Translations under genes and position numbers: made by a program
Origin: Streptomyces aurantiogriseus
GTDB lineage: Bacteria; Actinomycetota; Actinomycetes; Streptomycetales; Streptomycetaceae
Direction of reading: 5' to 3'
DNA: 64,000 nucleotides
NCBI RefSeq assembly: GCF_014649375.1
Contig: NZ_BMSX01000007.1
Coordinates: 186,001 to 250,000, forward strand
In this document: piece by piece, positions 33,511 through 42,051 of the stretch
How positions within the stretch are numbered: the stretch's first letter is position 1
Layout of the letters: each line of letters begins with the position of its first letter
The notes under the pieces: generated by a model
Told to the model about the DNA's origin: nothing
Database searches by the model: none
The model's input: only the letters and a program-made list of their open reading frames with translations

Positions 33511-35367
33511 ATGGACTCCCAGACCTCACAGTCATCCCAGGCATCACAGTCACCTCATACGTTCCAGGTCGACCTGCGTGGTTTGGTGGACCTGCTGTCC
33601 CATCATCTCTATTCCAGTCCCAAGGTCTACCTGCGCGAACTGCTGCAGAACGCCGTGGACGCCATCACCGCCCGGCGGGCCGAGGAGCCCGACGCCCCGG
33701 CGCGCGTGCGGCTGTTCGCGTCGGGCGGTCAGTTGCGGGTGGAGGACTCCGGGGTCGGTCTCACCGAGGCCGACGTGCACAACCTCCTCGCGACCATCGG
33801 GCGCAGTTCCAAGCGGGCGGACGGGCTGCAGGAGGCCCGGTCCGACTTCCTCGGGCAGTTCGGCATCGGGCTCCTGGCCTGTTTCGTCGTGGCCGAGCGG
33901 ATCCGGGTGGTCAGCCGCAGCGCCCGTACCCCCGGCTCGCCGCCCGTGGAGTGGACGGCCCGCGACGACGGCTCGTACACCGTGCGGACGCTGCCTCACG
34001 AGGAGCGCCCCGAGCCGGGCACGACGGTGCACCTGGTGGCGCGCGCCGGGGCCGGAGAGTGGCTCACCGAGCAGCGGGTCCTCCAGCTGGCGCGGGACTT
34101 CGGCTCGTTGCTGCCGTACGACGTCCGGGTGGGCGACGAGGCGGTCACCGATCTGCCGGCGCCCTGGGACCGGGCGTACCCCTCCCCCGCCAACCGGCGG
34201 GTGGCCCTGGCCCGGCACTGCCATGAGCTGTTCGGTTTCACGCCGCTCGACTCGATCGAGCTGGACGTGCCGCTGGCGGGGATCCGCGGGGTGGCGTACG
34301 TGCTGCCGGCGGCGGTCAGTCCGGCTCAGCGGGCGAGTCATCGCGTGCATCTGAAGGGCATGTTGCTGACCGAGCGGGCCGAACAGCTGCTGCCCGACTG
34401 GGCGTTCTTCGTGCGCTGTGTGCTCGACACGGACAGCCTGCGGCCCACGGCCTCACGCGAGTCCTTGTACGAGGACGAGACGCTGGCGGCCGTGCGGGAG
34501 GCCCTGGGCGAGCGCATCCGGGCGTGGCTGACGGGGCTCGCCGCCGGTGACCCGGAGCGCCTCGCGGCCTTCCTGGCCGTGCACCACCTGGGCGTGAAGT
34601 CCCTCGCGCGGCACGACAAGGAGATGCTGCGCACGATGCTGCCGTGGCTGCCCTTCGAGACGACCGACGGACGGCTGTCCCTGGAGGAGTTCGCGCAGCG
34701 GCACCCGGTGGTGCACTTCACGCGGACCGTGGAGGAGTACCGGCAGGTCGCACCGATCGCGTCCGCGCAGGGCGTCGGGGTGATCAACGGCGGTTACACG
34801 TACGACAGCGAGCTGGTCGAGGCGCTGCCGTCGGTGCGGCCCGGGACGGTGGTCGCGGAGCTGGACGCGGACACCGTGACCGCGCACCTGGACGCGGTGG
34901 ATCCGGCCGAGGAGCTGGCGCTGTCGGGTTTCCTGGCGGCCGCGCGCGCGAAGCTCGACCCGCTGGGCTGTGACGTCGTCCTGCGCGCCTTCCACCCGCT
35001 GTCGGTGCCCGCGCTGCACCTGGACGACCGGGCCGCCCGGCACGAGCAGGCGCGGGCGGAGGAGGAGGCGCAGGCCGACGATCTGTGGGCGGGCATCCTG
35101 GGTTCGCTGCGGGGCAGCGCTCCGCGCGCGCGTCTGGTGCTCAACCATTTCAACCCGCTGATCCGCAGGATCAGTTCGTTGAACGATCCGGAGCTGATCG
35201 GCACCGCCTCGGAGTCGCTGTACGGGCAGGCGCTGCTGATGGCGCAGCGGCCGCTGCGGCCCGCGGACTCCGCGCTGCTGAACCGCGCGTTCATCGGCCT
35301 CCTGGAGTGGGCCACGCACGGGGAGTCCGCTCACGGGGAGTCCGCACAGGGGGAGGACGGCCACTGA
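33511..35367 (+). CDS. HSP90-family (HtpG-like) GHKL ATPase
   Basis: This 618-residue protein has an N-terminal GHKL ATPase with HSP90-type motifs: YLRELLQNAVDAI (about 40-52, with catalytic Glu43, Asn47 and Asp50), VEDSGVGLT (about 77-85) and the lid motif FLGQFGIGLLACF (113-125). A middle-domain-like region follows, with SHRVHLKGMLL and RPTASRESLYED resembling the HSP90 middle domain. The C-terminus ends in acidic GEDGH rather than the MEEVD tail. Its stop overlaps the TPR gene start by one base (TGATG), so the two are coupled. ATG at 33511 was chosen; the upstream Pro/Arg-rich frame looks untranslated. It is divergent from canonical HtpG. Confidence 0.87.
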   Translation: MDSQTSQSSQASQSPHTFQVDLRGLVDLLSHHLYSSPKVYLRELLQNAVDAITARRAEEPDAPARVRLFASGGQLRVEDSGVGLTEADVHNLLATIGRSSKRADGLQEARSDFLGQFGIGLLACFVVAERIRVVSRSARTPGSPPVEWTARDDGSYTVRTLPHEERPEPGTTVHLVARAGAGEWLTEQRVLQLARDFGSLLPYDVRVGDEAVTDLPAPWDRAYPSPANRRVALARHCHELFGFTPLDSIELDVPLAGIRGVAYVLPAAVSPAQRASHRVHLKGMLLTERAEQLLPDWAFFVRCVLDTDSLRPTASRESLYEDETLAAVREALGERIRAWLTGLAAGDPERLAAFLAVHHLGVKSLARHDKEMLRTMLPWLPFETTDGRLSLEEFAQRHPVVHFTRTVEEYRQVAPIASAQGVGVINGGYTYDSELVEALPSVRPGTVVAELDADTVTAHLDAVDPAEELALSGFLAAARAKLDPLGCDVVLRAFHPLSVPALHLDDRAARHEQARAEEEAQADDLWAGILGSLRGSAPRARLVLNHFNPLIRRISSLNDPELIGTASESLYGQALLMAQRPLRPADSALLNRAFIGLLEWATHGESAHGESAQGEDGH

Positions 35368-38312
35368 TGACCGGGATCACGGACTTCGACTCGCTCCGCC
35401 GGGCGATGGCGGAGAACTCCGAGCAGCCGGAGGGCCCGGCCCGCAACGCGCGCGCGGAGCAGCTGCTCGTCGAGGCCGAGAAGCTGAACATCCCGCTCGC
35501 CGTGATCGAGGCGCTCGGACACCAGCTGAAGGTCTACAACTACAGCTCCGAGAAGGCCAAGATGTTCGTCCCGTTCGCGCGGCTGCTGCGCATGTGGGAC
35601 GAGCGGCCCGAGGACTTCGACGAGTACGAGACGCACTCGCTGCACTGGGTCTTCAAGTGGATGTCGGCCGGCATGCTCGACCAGCCGCACATCCCGCTGG
35701 CGTCGGTGGAGAAGTGGCTGGGCGAGATGGAGCACCGCTACCGGCTCGCCGGCCACTCCGAGCGGGCCGTGCGCAGCGCCGAGTTCAGCGTGGCCGCGCA
35801 CGTCGGGGACGTGGCGCGGGCCGAGCGGGCGTTCGGCGCCTGGCTGGCCGCGGACCGGGACAGCATGGCCGACTGCCAGGCCTGCGAGCTGCACGGGCAG
35901 GGCTGGTGGCAGGCGGAGCGGGGCCGGGACGCCGAGGCCCTCGAGCTGTGGGCGCCCGTCCTGGAGGGCGCGTACACGTGCGCGCACGAGCCGCACACGG
36001 TGCTCGCGTCGTCCCTGGTGCCGCTGCTGCGGCTGGGCCGCCTGGAAGAGGCGCGCGCCCATCACCTGCGCGGCTTCCGGCTGGTGCGGGCCATGGAGAG
36101 CATGCGGGGCGCGTACGCGGACCATGTGGAGTTCTGCGCGCTGACCGGCAACGAGGCGCGGGGCCTGGAGCTGCTCGCGGAGCGGCCGGCGTACTTCACG
36201 GACGAGGGGCATCCGCGCAGCAAGCTGGAGTTCCTGAGCGTGGTGGTGCTGCTCATGGGGCGGCTGTCAGAACTGGGCCTCGGCGGTCAGCAGGTGCCCG
36301 GTCCGGCCGGGCGGGTGTGGACCGCGGCCGAGCTCGCCGCCCACGCGCGCGGGGAGGCCCTCGCGCTGGCCGCCCGTTTCGACGAGCGCAACGGCACGTC
36401 GCACGTCAGTGAGCGGGCACGCGCGCGTATGGCGCAGCGGCCGCTGGTGGAGCGGCTGCCGTTGGGGGTGCGGGCGGTGCGGCCGGCGCCCTCGGTGGTC
36501 GCGCCTCCTGTTCCGGTCCAGGAGGCGGCCGAGCCGGAGCTGTCCGATCTGCTGGTCGAGGCGCGACGGCTGTCGGACACTCTGCAGCCGCACGCCATGG
36601 AGGCGTGGGCGGCGGTGGCGCGGGCCGCCGAGGGGGTCGAGTTGGACGCGCGCGACCGCGCGGAGATCGTCGATCACGAGGCGATGGGACGCGGCCCGGA
36701 GGGCGCCGAAACGTTCGAGCGGGCCGCGGAGCTGTACGCGGAGGCGGGCGACCCGGGGGAGGCTCTGGCGGCACGCGCGCGTGCCGCGTACGTCCGCGCC
36801 CTCGCCGGGGACGTCGACGAGGCGCTCGCGGCGGTCGCCGACCCCTACGACCGGGTCCTCGCGCTGTACGCCGAGGGCGGCACGGAGGTGCGGCAGGCGG
36901 CGGGCGTCCTGATGGGCCGGGCGCGGATCCTGATGCGGCGCGTCCACGAGGCCGACGGGCCCGTGGCCGAGTCCGTCCTGACGGAGACCGAGACGGCCGT
37001 ACGGGAGCTGCTCGCGCTCGTCGACGGACGGACCGGGGACGACGTACGGCTCGCCGCGCGGATCGCCGAGGGGCACGCGATGCTCGCGGAGCTGGCAGCG
37101 CACTCGGGGAACGCGGAGGCCGGCGCGGAACTGTTCGCGCGCGCGGCGGCGGAGTTCGTCGCGGCGGGCCTGCCGTGGTTCGCCGTGGAGTACGAGGCCC
37201 GGCTGGCCGGGCTCGCGCACCACCTGGGCGACCTGGTGGAGGCGGAGCGGGCGCTGCGGGCGGCCCTGGAGCATGGTGGCGCCCATCTGGAGCCGGTCGG
37301 GCGGGCCCAGCTGCATCTCCAGCTCGCCGAGGTCGTCGGCGGCCGGGAACAGGCGGAGGAGGCCGCCGAGCACGCCCTGGAGGCGGCGCACTGGGCCGAC
37401 GAGGCGGGCGAAAGCCCGACGCTCGGTGCCTGGGCGCGGCACCAGCTGGGCGGGTTCCTGGTACGGCAGGGCCGCTGGGCCGAGGCCGCGGAGGTGCTGG
37501 AGTCGGCGCTGGCGGACCTGAGTGCCGAGACACACGGCGACGGGGCGGTCGTCCAGACGCAGTGGTGGCTCGGCGACTGTCTGAGCGAGCTCGGGGAGCA
37601 TCGGGCCGCCGCCGAACGCCGACTCCAGGCTGCCGAGATCGCCCGCCACTGGCCCGAACAGCACGACCACGCGACCCTGGCGCACCTGGCCGCCGAGTCC
37701 CTCGGCCAGGCGGGGCTGCCGGCCGAGGCCGACCAGGCCTATGTGCGCGCGGGTGAGCTGTGGCGCTCCCTGGGCAACGTCCACGGTCTCGTCCGTTCCC
37801 TGCGCGCCCGCGCGTGGCTGGCGCTGCGCACGGAGGACGGCACGGAGGCGGCGCGGGAGCTGATGACGGGCGCCGTCGAGGAGTGCGCGGACGCCCTGGG
37901 CTTGACGGACGACGAGGAGGCGCGCGGGCGGCTCGTCGTCGAACTCGGCCACACCCACCGCCAGTTCGGGGACCTGCTCGCCCGCTCGGCATCCGAGGAC
38001 GCCGACGACGACTCGATCCGGGCGGCGCTGGAGGAGGCCCTGTGCCAGATGGCGGAGGCCGTCGCCGTGTTCGTCGCCCTCGGGGACGACGCCCTGCACG
38101 CCCGCACCGGCGCCGAACTGGCCGCGGGCTGGCTGGAGACCGACCTGGGGCGGCCGGCGGACGCGGCGGCACGCGCGCGTGCGGTGCTTCGGGCTTACGC
38201 GGACGGGGAGGCCGAGGTCGATGTCGAGGGTGGGGGTGACGAGACGGTGCGGGCGCGGCGGGCGGAGGCGGGGCAGTTGCTTCAGGTCGCGGAGGAGCAG
38301 AAGGATCGTTGA
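35367..38312 (+). CDS. Large TPR-like helical repeat protein paired with the HSP90-like ATPase
   Basis: This 981-residue, Ala/Glu/Leu-rich protein is made of many TPR-like helix pairs, for example AERAFGAWLAADR, AHHLRGFRLVRAM, ALAARARAAYVRALAGDVDEA, AERALRAALEHGGAHL and AEVLESALADL. The N-terminal 140 residues (with LEWxx-like VIEALGHQLKVYNYS and WVFKWMSAGML) form a distinct region of unknown fold. There is no signal peptide or membrane segment, so it is cytoplasmic. It starts one base into the HSP90-like stop. TPR proteins are classical HSP90 partners in eukaryotes, which suggests a chaperone complex (inference). Its stop codon lies inside the first of five palindromes. Confidence 0.8.
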   Translation: MTGITDFDSLRRAMAENSEQPEGPARNARAEQLLVEAEKLNIPLAVIEALGHQLKVYNYSSEKAKMFVPFARLLRMWDERPEDFDEYETHSLHWVFKWMSAGMLDQPHIPLASVEKWLGEMEHRYRLAGHSERAVRSAEFSVAAHVGDVARAERAFGAWLAADRDSMADCQACELHGQGWWQAERGRDAEALELWAPVLEGAYTCAHEPHTVLASSLVPLLRLGRLEEARAHHLRGFRLVRAMESMRGAYADHVEFCALTGNEARGLELLAERPAYFTDEGHPRSKLEFLSVVVLLMGRLSELGLGGQQVPGPAGRVWTAAELAAHARGEALALAARFDERNGTSHVSERARARMAQRPLVERLPLGVRAVRPAPSVVAPPVPVQEAAEPELSDLLVEARRLSDTLQPHAMEAWAAVARAAEGVELDARDRAEIVDHEAMGRGPEGAETFERAAELYAEAGDPGEALAARARAAYVRALAGDVDEALAAVADPYDRVLALYAEGGTEVRQAAGVLMGRARILMRRVHEADGPVAESVLTETETAVRELLALVDGRTGDDVRLAARIAEGHAMLAELAAHSGNAEAGAELFARAAAEFVAAGLPWFAVEYEARLAGLAHHLGDLVEAERALRAALEHGGAHLEPVGRAQLHLQLAEVVGGREQAEEAAEHALEAAHWADEAGESPTLGAWARHQLGGFLVRQGRWAEAAEVLESALADLSAETHGDGAVVQTQWWLGDCLSELGEHRAAAERRLQAAEIARHWPEQHDHATLAHLAAESLGQAGLPAEADQAYVRAGELWRSLGNVHGLVRSLRARAWLALRTEDGTEAARELMTGAVEECADALGLTDDEEARGRLVVELGHTHRQFGDLLARSASEDADDDSIRAALEEALCQMAEAVAVFVALGDDALHARTGAELAAGWLETDLGRPADAAARARAVLRAYADGEAEVDVEGGGDETVRARRAEAGQLLQVAEEQKDR

Positions 38313-38444
38313 ACGATTCCCCGAGGACAGGAGGATTGTTGAACGATCCCACCCCAGAGTAGGGGAATCGTTCAACAATCCCATCAGGGATGGGGGGATC
38401 GTTCAACAATCCTCCAAGAGGTAAGAGAATTGTTGAACGATCCC
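38303..38444. repeat. Five copies of an 18-bp palindromic motif
   Basis: The motif GRATYGTTGAACGATYCC occurs at 38303-38320 (+), 38333-38350 (+), 38364-38382 (-), 38396-38412 (-) and 38427-38444 (+). Each is nearly a palindrome itself. Copies 2 and 3 pair into one large stem-loop, copies 4 and 5 into another. The array fills the gap between convergent TPR and DAK genes, and copy 1 contains the TPR stop codon. It could terminate transcription from both sides or bind a GntR-like dimer; neither is shown. Confidence 0.85.
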
Positions 38445-38461
38445 CTCGCACCAACCTCCGC

Positions 38462-40159
38462 CTACTCCACCCCGATCAGCAACAACGCCCCCTGCCGCCC
38501 ACCCCGATACACCACCGTGTCGACCGCAAGGTAAGCCTCCCGCACCCGCCCCTCCAGCCGCTCGGCGACGCCGTCCGGAGCCTCGTCGCCCAGCACCAGG
38601 GTGACGAGCTCCCCGCCCGCCGCCAGCATGCGGTCCAGGACGGCCTCGGCGGTGGCGGTGACGTCGGCGCCGATGACGGCGACGTCACCGTCGATGAGCC
38701 CGAGGACGTCACCGGCCTGGCAGATGCCGGCCATGGTCCACGACTGGCGCTCGGCGACGGCGACCTCGGCGTAGCGGGTGGCGCCGGCCGCCGAGGTCAT
38801 CGAGACGACGTCCTCGTCGAAGCGGCGGTCCGGCTGGTGCACGGCGAGGGCAGCGATCCCCTGGACCGCGGACCGGGTGGGGATCAGGGCCACCCGGACG
38901 CCCTCCGAACGGGCCTGCTCGGCCGCCGCGGCCGCCGTGTGGCGCAGGTCGGCGTCGTTGGGCAGCAGCACGACCTCGCGCGCGTGGGCCCGCCGTACGG
39001 CCTCGACGAGTTCGCCGCTCGCGGGCGGCTCCCCGGGGCGCGCGAGGACCGTCGTCGCGCCGGCCTCGGCGTACAGCCCGGCCAGGCCCTCGCCGGGGAC
39101 GACGGCGACGACCGCCCGCTGGGCACGCTCGCGGGGCGGACGTTCGCCCCCGCGCGCGTGCACGTCGTCGACACCGAAGTGCGTGATACGGATCCGGTAC
39201 GGGCGGCCGGCCTCGACGCCCGCTTCCACGGCGGCGCCGGCGTCGTCGACGTGCACATGGACGTTCCACAGGCCGTCGCCGCCGACCACGACGAGCGAGT
39301 CGCCGAGGGCGTCGAGTCGCTCCCGCAGCCGGTCCACGGCCGCGTCCTCGGCCTCCAGGAGGTAGACGACCTCGAAGGCGGGACCGCCCGCGTCCGCCGC
39401 CTGGTCCGCGCAGTCCTCCGCCTCGCCGGACTCCAGGAGCCCCGCGGTCTCCACGCACGCGTGCGTCTCGGCACCGGAGCTCACCGGGGCCCCCGGCCTC
39501 TCCCCCGTGAACGTCTCCACCAGCGCCGCGAGCACCGCCACCAGCCCCCGCCCACCCGCGTCGACCACCCCGGCGCGCTCCAGGACGGCCAGCTGGCCCG
39601 GGGTCGCGGCGAGGGCCGCGCACGCTCCCTGGTAGGCAGCCCGTGCGACGGTCCCGCAGTCGCCCCCGGCGCCCCCCGCCGCGTCGGCGGCGGCCGAGGC
39701 GACCGACAGGACCGTGCCCTCGACCGGATGGGCCACGGCCCTGCGGGCGGAGTCGGCCGCCTGCCGCAGGGCCAGGCGCAGCCCGTCCGCGTCGGTGTGA
39801 GAGGCCTCACCCTCGGCAGCCAGCACCTGGGCCATGCCGCGCAGCAGTTGCGCGAGGATCGTCCCGGAGTTCCCGCGCGCGCCGATGAGCGCGCCGTGCG
39901 CCATCGCGCGCGCGGCGTCGGCGACAGAGGGGCTCCCGGCGGACGCCGAGCCGGCCTCGTACCCGGAGAACACGGCTTCGACGGCGGTCGCCGCCGACTC
40001 GACGGTCAGGTAGAGGTTGGTGCCGGTGTCCCCGTCCGCGACCGGATAGACATTGATCGCGTCGATCTCCTCGCGCGCCCGCCCCAGCGCGCGCAGCGCG
40101 AGACCGCACCAGGTGCGCACCGCGAGAGCATCGAAGAATGTCTGCGGCACCTGCGGCAC
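38462..40159 (-). CDS. DAK2-domain protein, fatty acid kinase (FakA/YloV)-like
   Basis: This 565-residue protein begins with a dihydroxyacetone-kinase-like nucleotide domain: INVYPVADGDTGTNLYLTVE (about residues 35-54) and GARGNSGTILAQLLRG, both metal-ATP motifs of DAK2. The middle and C-terminal domains match YloV/FakA, the ATP-binding partner of DegV-type fatty-acid-binding proteins. Fatty acid kinase activity is the best family inference; no DegV gene is adjacent. GTG at 40159 follows GGAGG. It is divergent from rpmB and in Streptomyces usually lies next to recG; here the HSP90/TPR pair separates them. Confidence 0.88.
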   Translation of the reverse strand: MPQVPQTFFDALAVRTWCGLALRALGRAREEIDAINVYPVADGDTGTNLYLTVESAATAVEAVFSGYEAGSASAGSPSVADAARAMAHGALIGARGNSGTILAQLLRGMAQVLAAEGEASHTDADGLRLALRQAADSARRAVAHPVEGTVLSVASAAADAAGGAGGDCGTVARAAYQGACAALAATPGQLAVLERAGVVDAGGRGLVAVLAALVETFTGERPGAPVSSGAETHACVETAGLLESGEAEDCADQAADAGGPAFEVVYLLEAEDAAVDRLRERLDALGDSLVVVGGDGLWNVHVHVDDAGAAVEAGVEAGRPYRIRITHFGVDDVHARGGERPPRERAQRAVVAVVPGEGLAGLYAEAGATTVLARPGEPPASGELVEAVRRAHAREVVLLPNDADLRHTAAAAAEQARSEGVRVALIPTRSAVQGIAALAVHQPDRRFDEDVVSMTSAAGATRYAEVAVAERQSWTMAGICQAGDVLGLIDGDVAVIGADVTATAEAVLDRMLAAGGELVTLVLGDEAPDGVAERLEGRVREAYLAVDTVVYRGGRQGALLLIGVE

Positions 40160-40297
40160 CTGTGCCTCCTTGAGCTGCTGGACTGGGACGCAGCGTAGAC
40201 CTTGGGCCGCTGTCCACCGAAGAGGGCCGGGACCGGGCCCCTGAGCAGCCGTGGTAGTTTCGTTGTACTGGCGCAGTCGTTGTATGCTGCTCCGGTT

Positions 40298-40378
40298 GCC
40301 CGATCCAGATCGGGCTCTCCCCTGGCAACGCCACTCAGATCTTTGATCCTACGATCGCGATCCCGGCATGCCGGGATC
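40298..40378. promoter_or_regulatory. Two palindromes upstream of rpmB
   Basis: GCCCGATC-CA-GATCGGGC spans 40298-40315. A perfect 20-bp palindrome, GATCCCGGCATGCCGGGATC, spans 40359-40378, ending 35 bp before the rpmB start. The second is probably in the mRNA leader, where it would form a strong hairpin close to the ribosome site. A TTGTAC/TATGCT pair near 40263-40288 is too closely spaced to be a confident promoter. Confidence 0.55.
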
Positions 40379-40413
40379 AACCGTAAGTGCATCTGAAGTC
40401 TTTGGAGTGACCC

Positions 40414-40599
40414 GTGGCTGCCAACTGCGACGTCTGCGGCAAGGGGCCGGGCTTCGGCAACAACATCTCGCACTCGCACCGCCGTACGTCCCGCCGCTGG
40501 AACCCGAACATCCAGCGTGTGCGTACCGTGGTCGGCGGGACGCCGAAGCGCGTGAACGCTTGCACCTCGTGCATCAAGGCCGGCAAGGTCTCGCGCTGA
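40414..40599 (+). CDS. rpmB: 50S ribosomal protein L28
   Basis: A 61-residue L28 beginning MAANCDVCGKGPGFGNNISH from GTG at 40414, with a GGAG site 6-8 bases upstream. The four cysteines (CDVC and CTSC) mark the zinc-binding C+ form. It is monocistronic with a textbook terminator 42 bp downstream and is divergent from the DAK gene. Confidence 0.97.
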   Translation: MAANCDVCGKGPGFGNNISHSHRRTSRRWNPNIQRVRTVVGGTPKRVNACTSCIKAGKVSR

Positions 40600-40640
40600 C
40601 GCACAGCTAAGCGCGCGGCCACTGCTGGTTCGCTGCATCG

Positions 40641-40673
40641 AGCCGGTCCACCCCCAGGTGGACCGGCTTTTTG
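40641..40673 (+). terminator. Rho-independent terminator of rpmB
   Basis: AGCCGGTCCACC and GGTGGACCGGCT form a 12-bp perfect stem with loop CCCA, followed by TTTTT. This is one of the few classical U-tract terminators in the window. Confidence 0.93.
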
Positions 40674-40738
40674 CTGTACCCAAGGCCGTCCCAGCGCCCT
40701 GTCCCCACAAGATCCACCCACCTGCCACACTCCGGTGA

Positions 40739-40912
40739 ATGCGCTTCGGCATCCTGGGCCCCCTCGACCTCCGCAGCGACGACGGCACCCCCGCCGACCC
40801 CGGCGGCCCCCGCCCCCGCGCCCTGCTCACCCTCCTGCTGCTCGACGCGGGCCGCAGCGTCTCCGTGGAAGCCTGACCGAGGGCCTGTACGGCGGCCAGC
40901 CGCCGACGACCT
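40739..40912 (+). pseudogene. N-terminal remnant of an AfsR/SARP-type regulator
   Basis: From ATG 40739 the frame MRFGILGPLDLRSDDGTP, then PRPRALLTLLLLDAGRSVSV, is the conserved start of SARP/BTAD regulators. A TGA ends it at 40876 after 45 residues. In another frame GLYGGQPP follows, matching the next SARP motif, so a small deletion or frameshift has occurred. The rest (DNA-binding C-terminal half and BTAD) is missing. Confidence 0.7.
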
Positions 40913-41154
40913 GGGCTTCGACGCGGGCGCCCAGCTCCACGTCGACCGCCTCACCCACGGCCGTGGGGCCCCTCCTCGGGGACGCCGGGTACGGCGCGAC
41001 CACGGGCGGCATGGGTACGGGCGCGGCGATCGTCGGCGCGTACGTCCTGGCCGGTGAGCCGGCCCTCGCGGGCGGCGACCACAGCATCGCGTTCATCGCG
41101 CGACGACCGACATCAGGCTGAGGGAGTACCCGGCGGGACACATGGCCGCGTAAC
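40913..41154. other. Decayed coding sequence of unknown origin
   Basis: The plus-strand frame contains GYGATTGGMGTGAAIVGAYV and further residues with membrane-protein-like composition, but no start, no family and stops nearby. It is probably a fragment left by the same deletions that reduced the SARP gene. Confidence 0.3.
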
Positions 41155-41238
41155 CGCTTGCTCAAGCGATGGCGCAAGCGTCTGCGCAAACGCTCGCGTA
41201 AGCGCTTGCGCAAACGCTCGCGCAAGCCTTTACGCGTC
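41155..41238. repeat. 12-bp tandem repeat at the thiD 3' end
   Basis: Six units of a 12-mer close to CGCTYGCGCAAR run from 41155 to 41226, and a degenerate seventh (41227-41238) contains the thiD stop codon (TAA at 41230-41232 on the minus strand). Adjacent units create GCGTAAGCGCTTGCGC at 41196-41211, a LacI-operator-like palindrome, possibly by chance. Confidence 0.8.
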
Positions 41239-42051
41239 GCCGCGCCCCACCCCGAGCCCCAGCCCCAGCCCCAGCCCCCACCCATGGTCCACCGGCCCGA
41301 TGCCCCCGCCCAGCGCGAACCCGGCCGCGATCGCCCCGGTGACGTACTCCTTGGCCGCCGCCACCGCCTCCGGCACGGTCCGTCCCTTCGCGAGCTGCGA
41401 CGCGATCGCCGACGCGAGGGTGCAGCCCGTGCCGTGCGTGTGCCGGTTGTCGTGCCGGGGTGCGCGCAGCCAGTGCTCCTCGGTCCCGTCGGTGAGCAAG
41501 TCGACGGCGTCACCGGGGAGATGACCGCCCTTGACGAGCACCCAGCGCGGCCCGTGGGCCAGCACGGCCGCCGCGGCCTCCCGGAGCTGGTCCTCCGACT
41601 CGACGTGGACGCCCGTGAGTTGGGCGACCTCGTCGAGGTTCGGGGTGGCGACGGTGGCGACCGGTAGCAGCTTGGTGCGTACGGAGTCCAGTGCCGAGGC
41701 CGCCAGCAGCGGGTCCCCGTGCTTGGAGACGCCCACCGGGTCGACGACGACCGGCGCGTCCGTGCCCGCGACCAACTCGGCCACCGCTTCGACGAGTTCG
41801 GCGGAGGCCAGCATCCCGGTCTTCACCGCGTGGACGCCGATGTCGTCGACGACGCTGCGGTACTGCGCCCGCACCGCCTCCACCGGCAGCTCCCAAGCCC
41901 CCTGCACGCCGAGGGAGTTCTGGGCCGTGACGGCCGTGACGACACTCATGCCGTGCACGCCGAGCGCGAGCATCGTCTTCAGATCGGCCTGAATGCCCGC
42001 GCCCCCACCGGAGTCGGAGCCGGCCACGGTCAGCACTCTCGGCAGACTCAT
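41230..42051 (-). CDS. thiD: Hydroxymethylpyrimidine/phosphomethylpyrimidine kinase ThiD
   Basis: ThiD phosphorylates HMP and HMP-P for thiamine synthesis. The 273-residue ribokinase-fold protein has VLTVAGSDSGGGAGIQADLK at the N-terminus, VVVDPVGVSKHGD and the anion-hole HTHGTGCTLASAIA motif. The C-terminus ends with a Gly/Leu repeat (GWGLGLGLGLGVGRGDA) that is not typical and merges with the repeat array beyond the stop. Its ATG overlaps the thiL stop as ATGA, so it is translated together with thiL. Confidence 0.95.
   Translation of the reverse strand: MSLPRVLTVAGSDSGGGAGIQADLKTMLALGVHGMSVVTAVTAQNSLGVQGAWELPVEAVRAQYRSVVDDIGVHAVKTGMLASAELVEAVAELVAGTDAPVVVDPVGVSKHGDPLLAASALDSVRTKLLPVATVATPNLDEVAQLTGVHVESEDQLREAAAAVLAHGPRWVLVKGGHLPGDAVDLLTDGTEEHWLRAPRHDNRHTHGTGCTLASAIASQLAKGRTVPEAVAAAKEYVTGAIAAGFALGGGIGPVDHGWGLGLGLGLGVGRGDA

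Noticed and set aside
41196..41211. LacI-family operator GCGTAAGCGCTTGCGC
   Set aside because: It arises from joining two units of the 12-bp repeat and lies at the 3' ends of genes, so it is probably coincidental.
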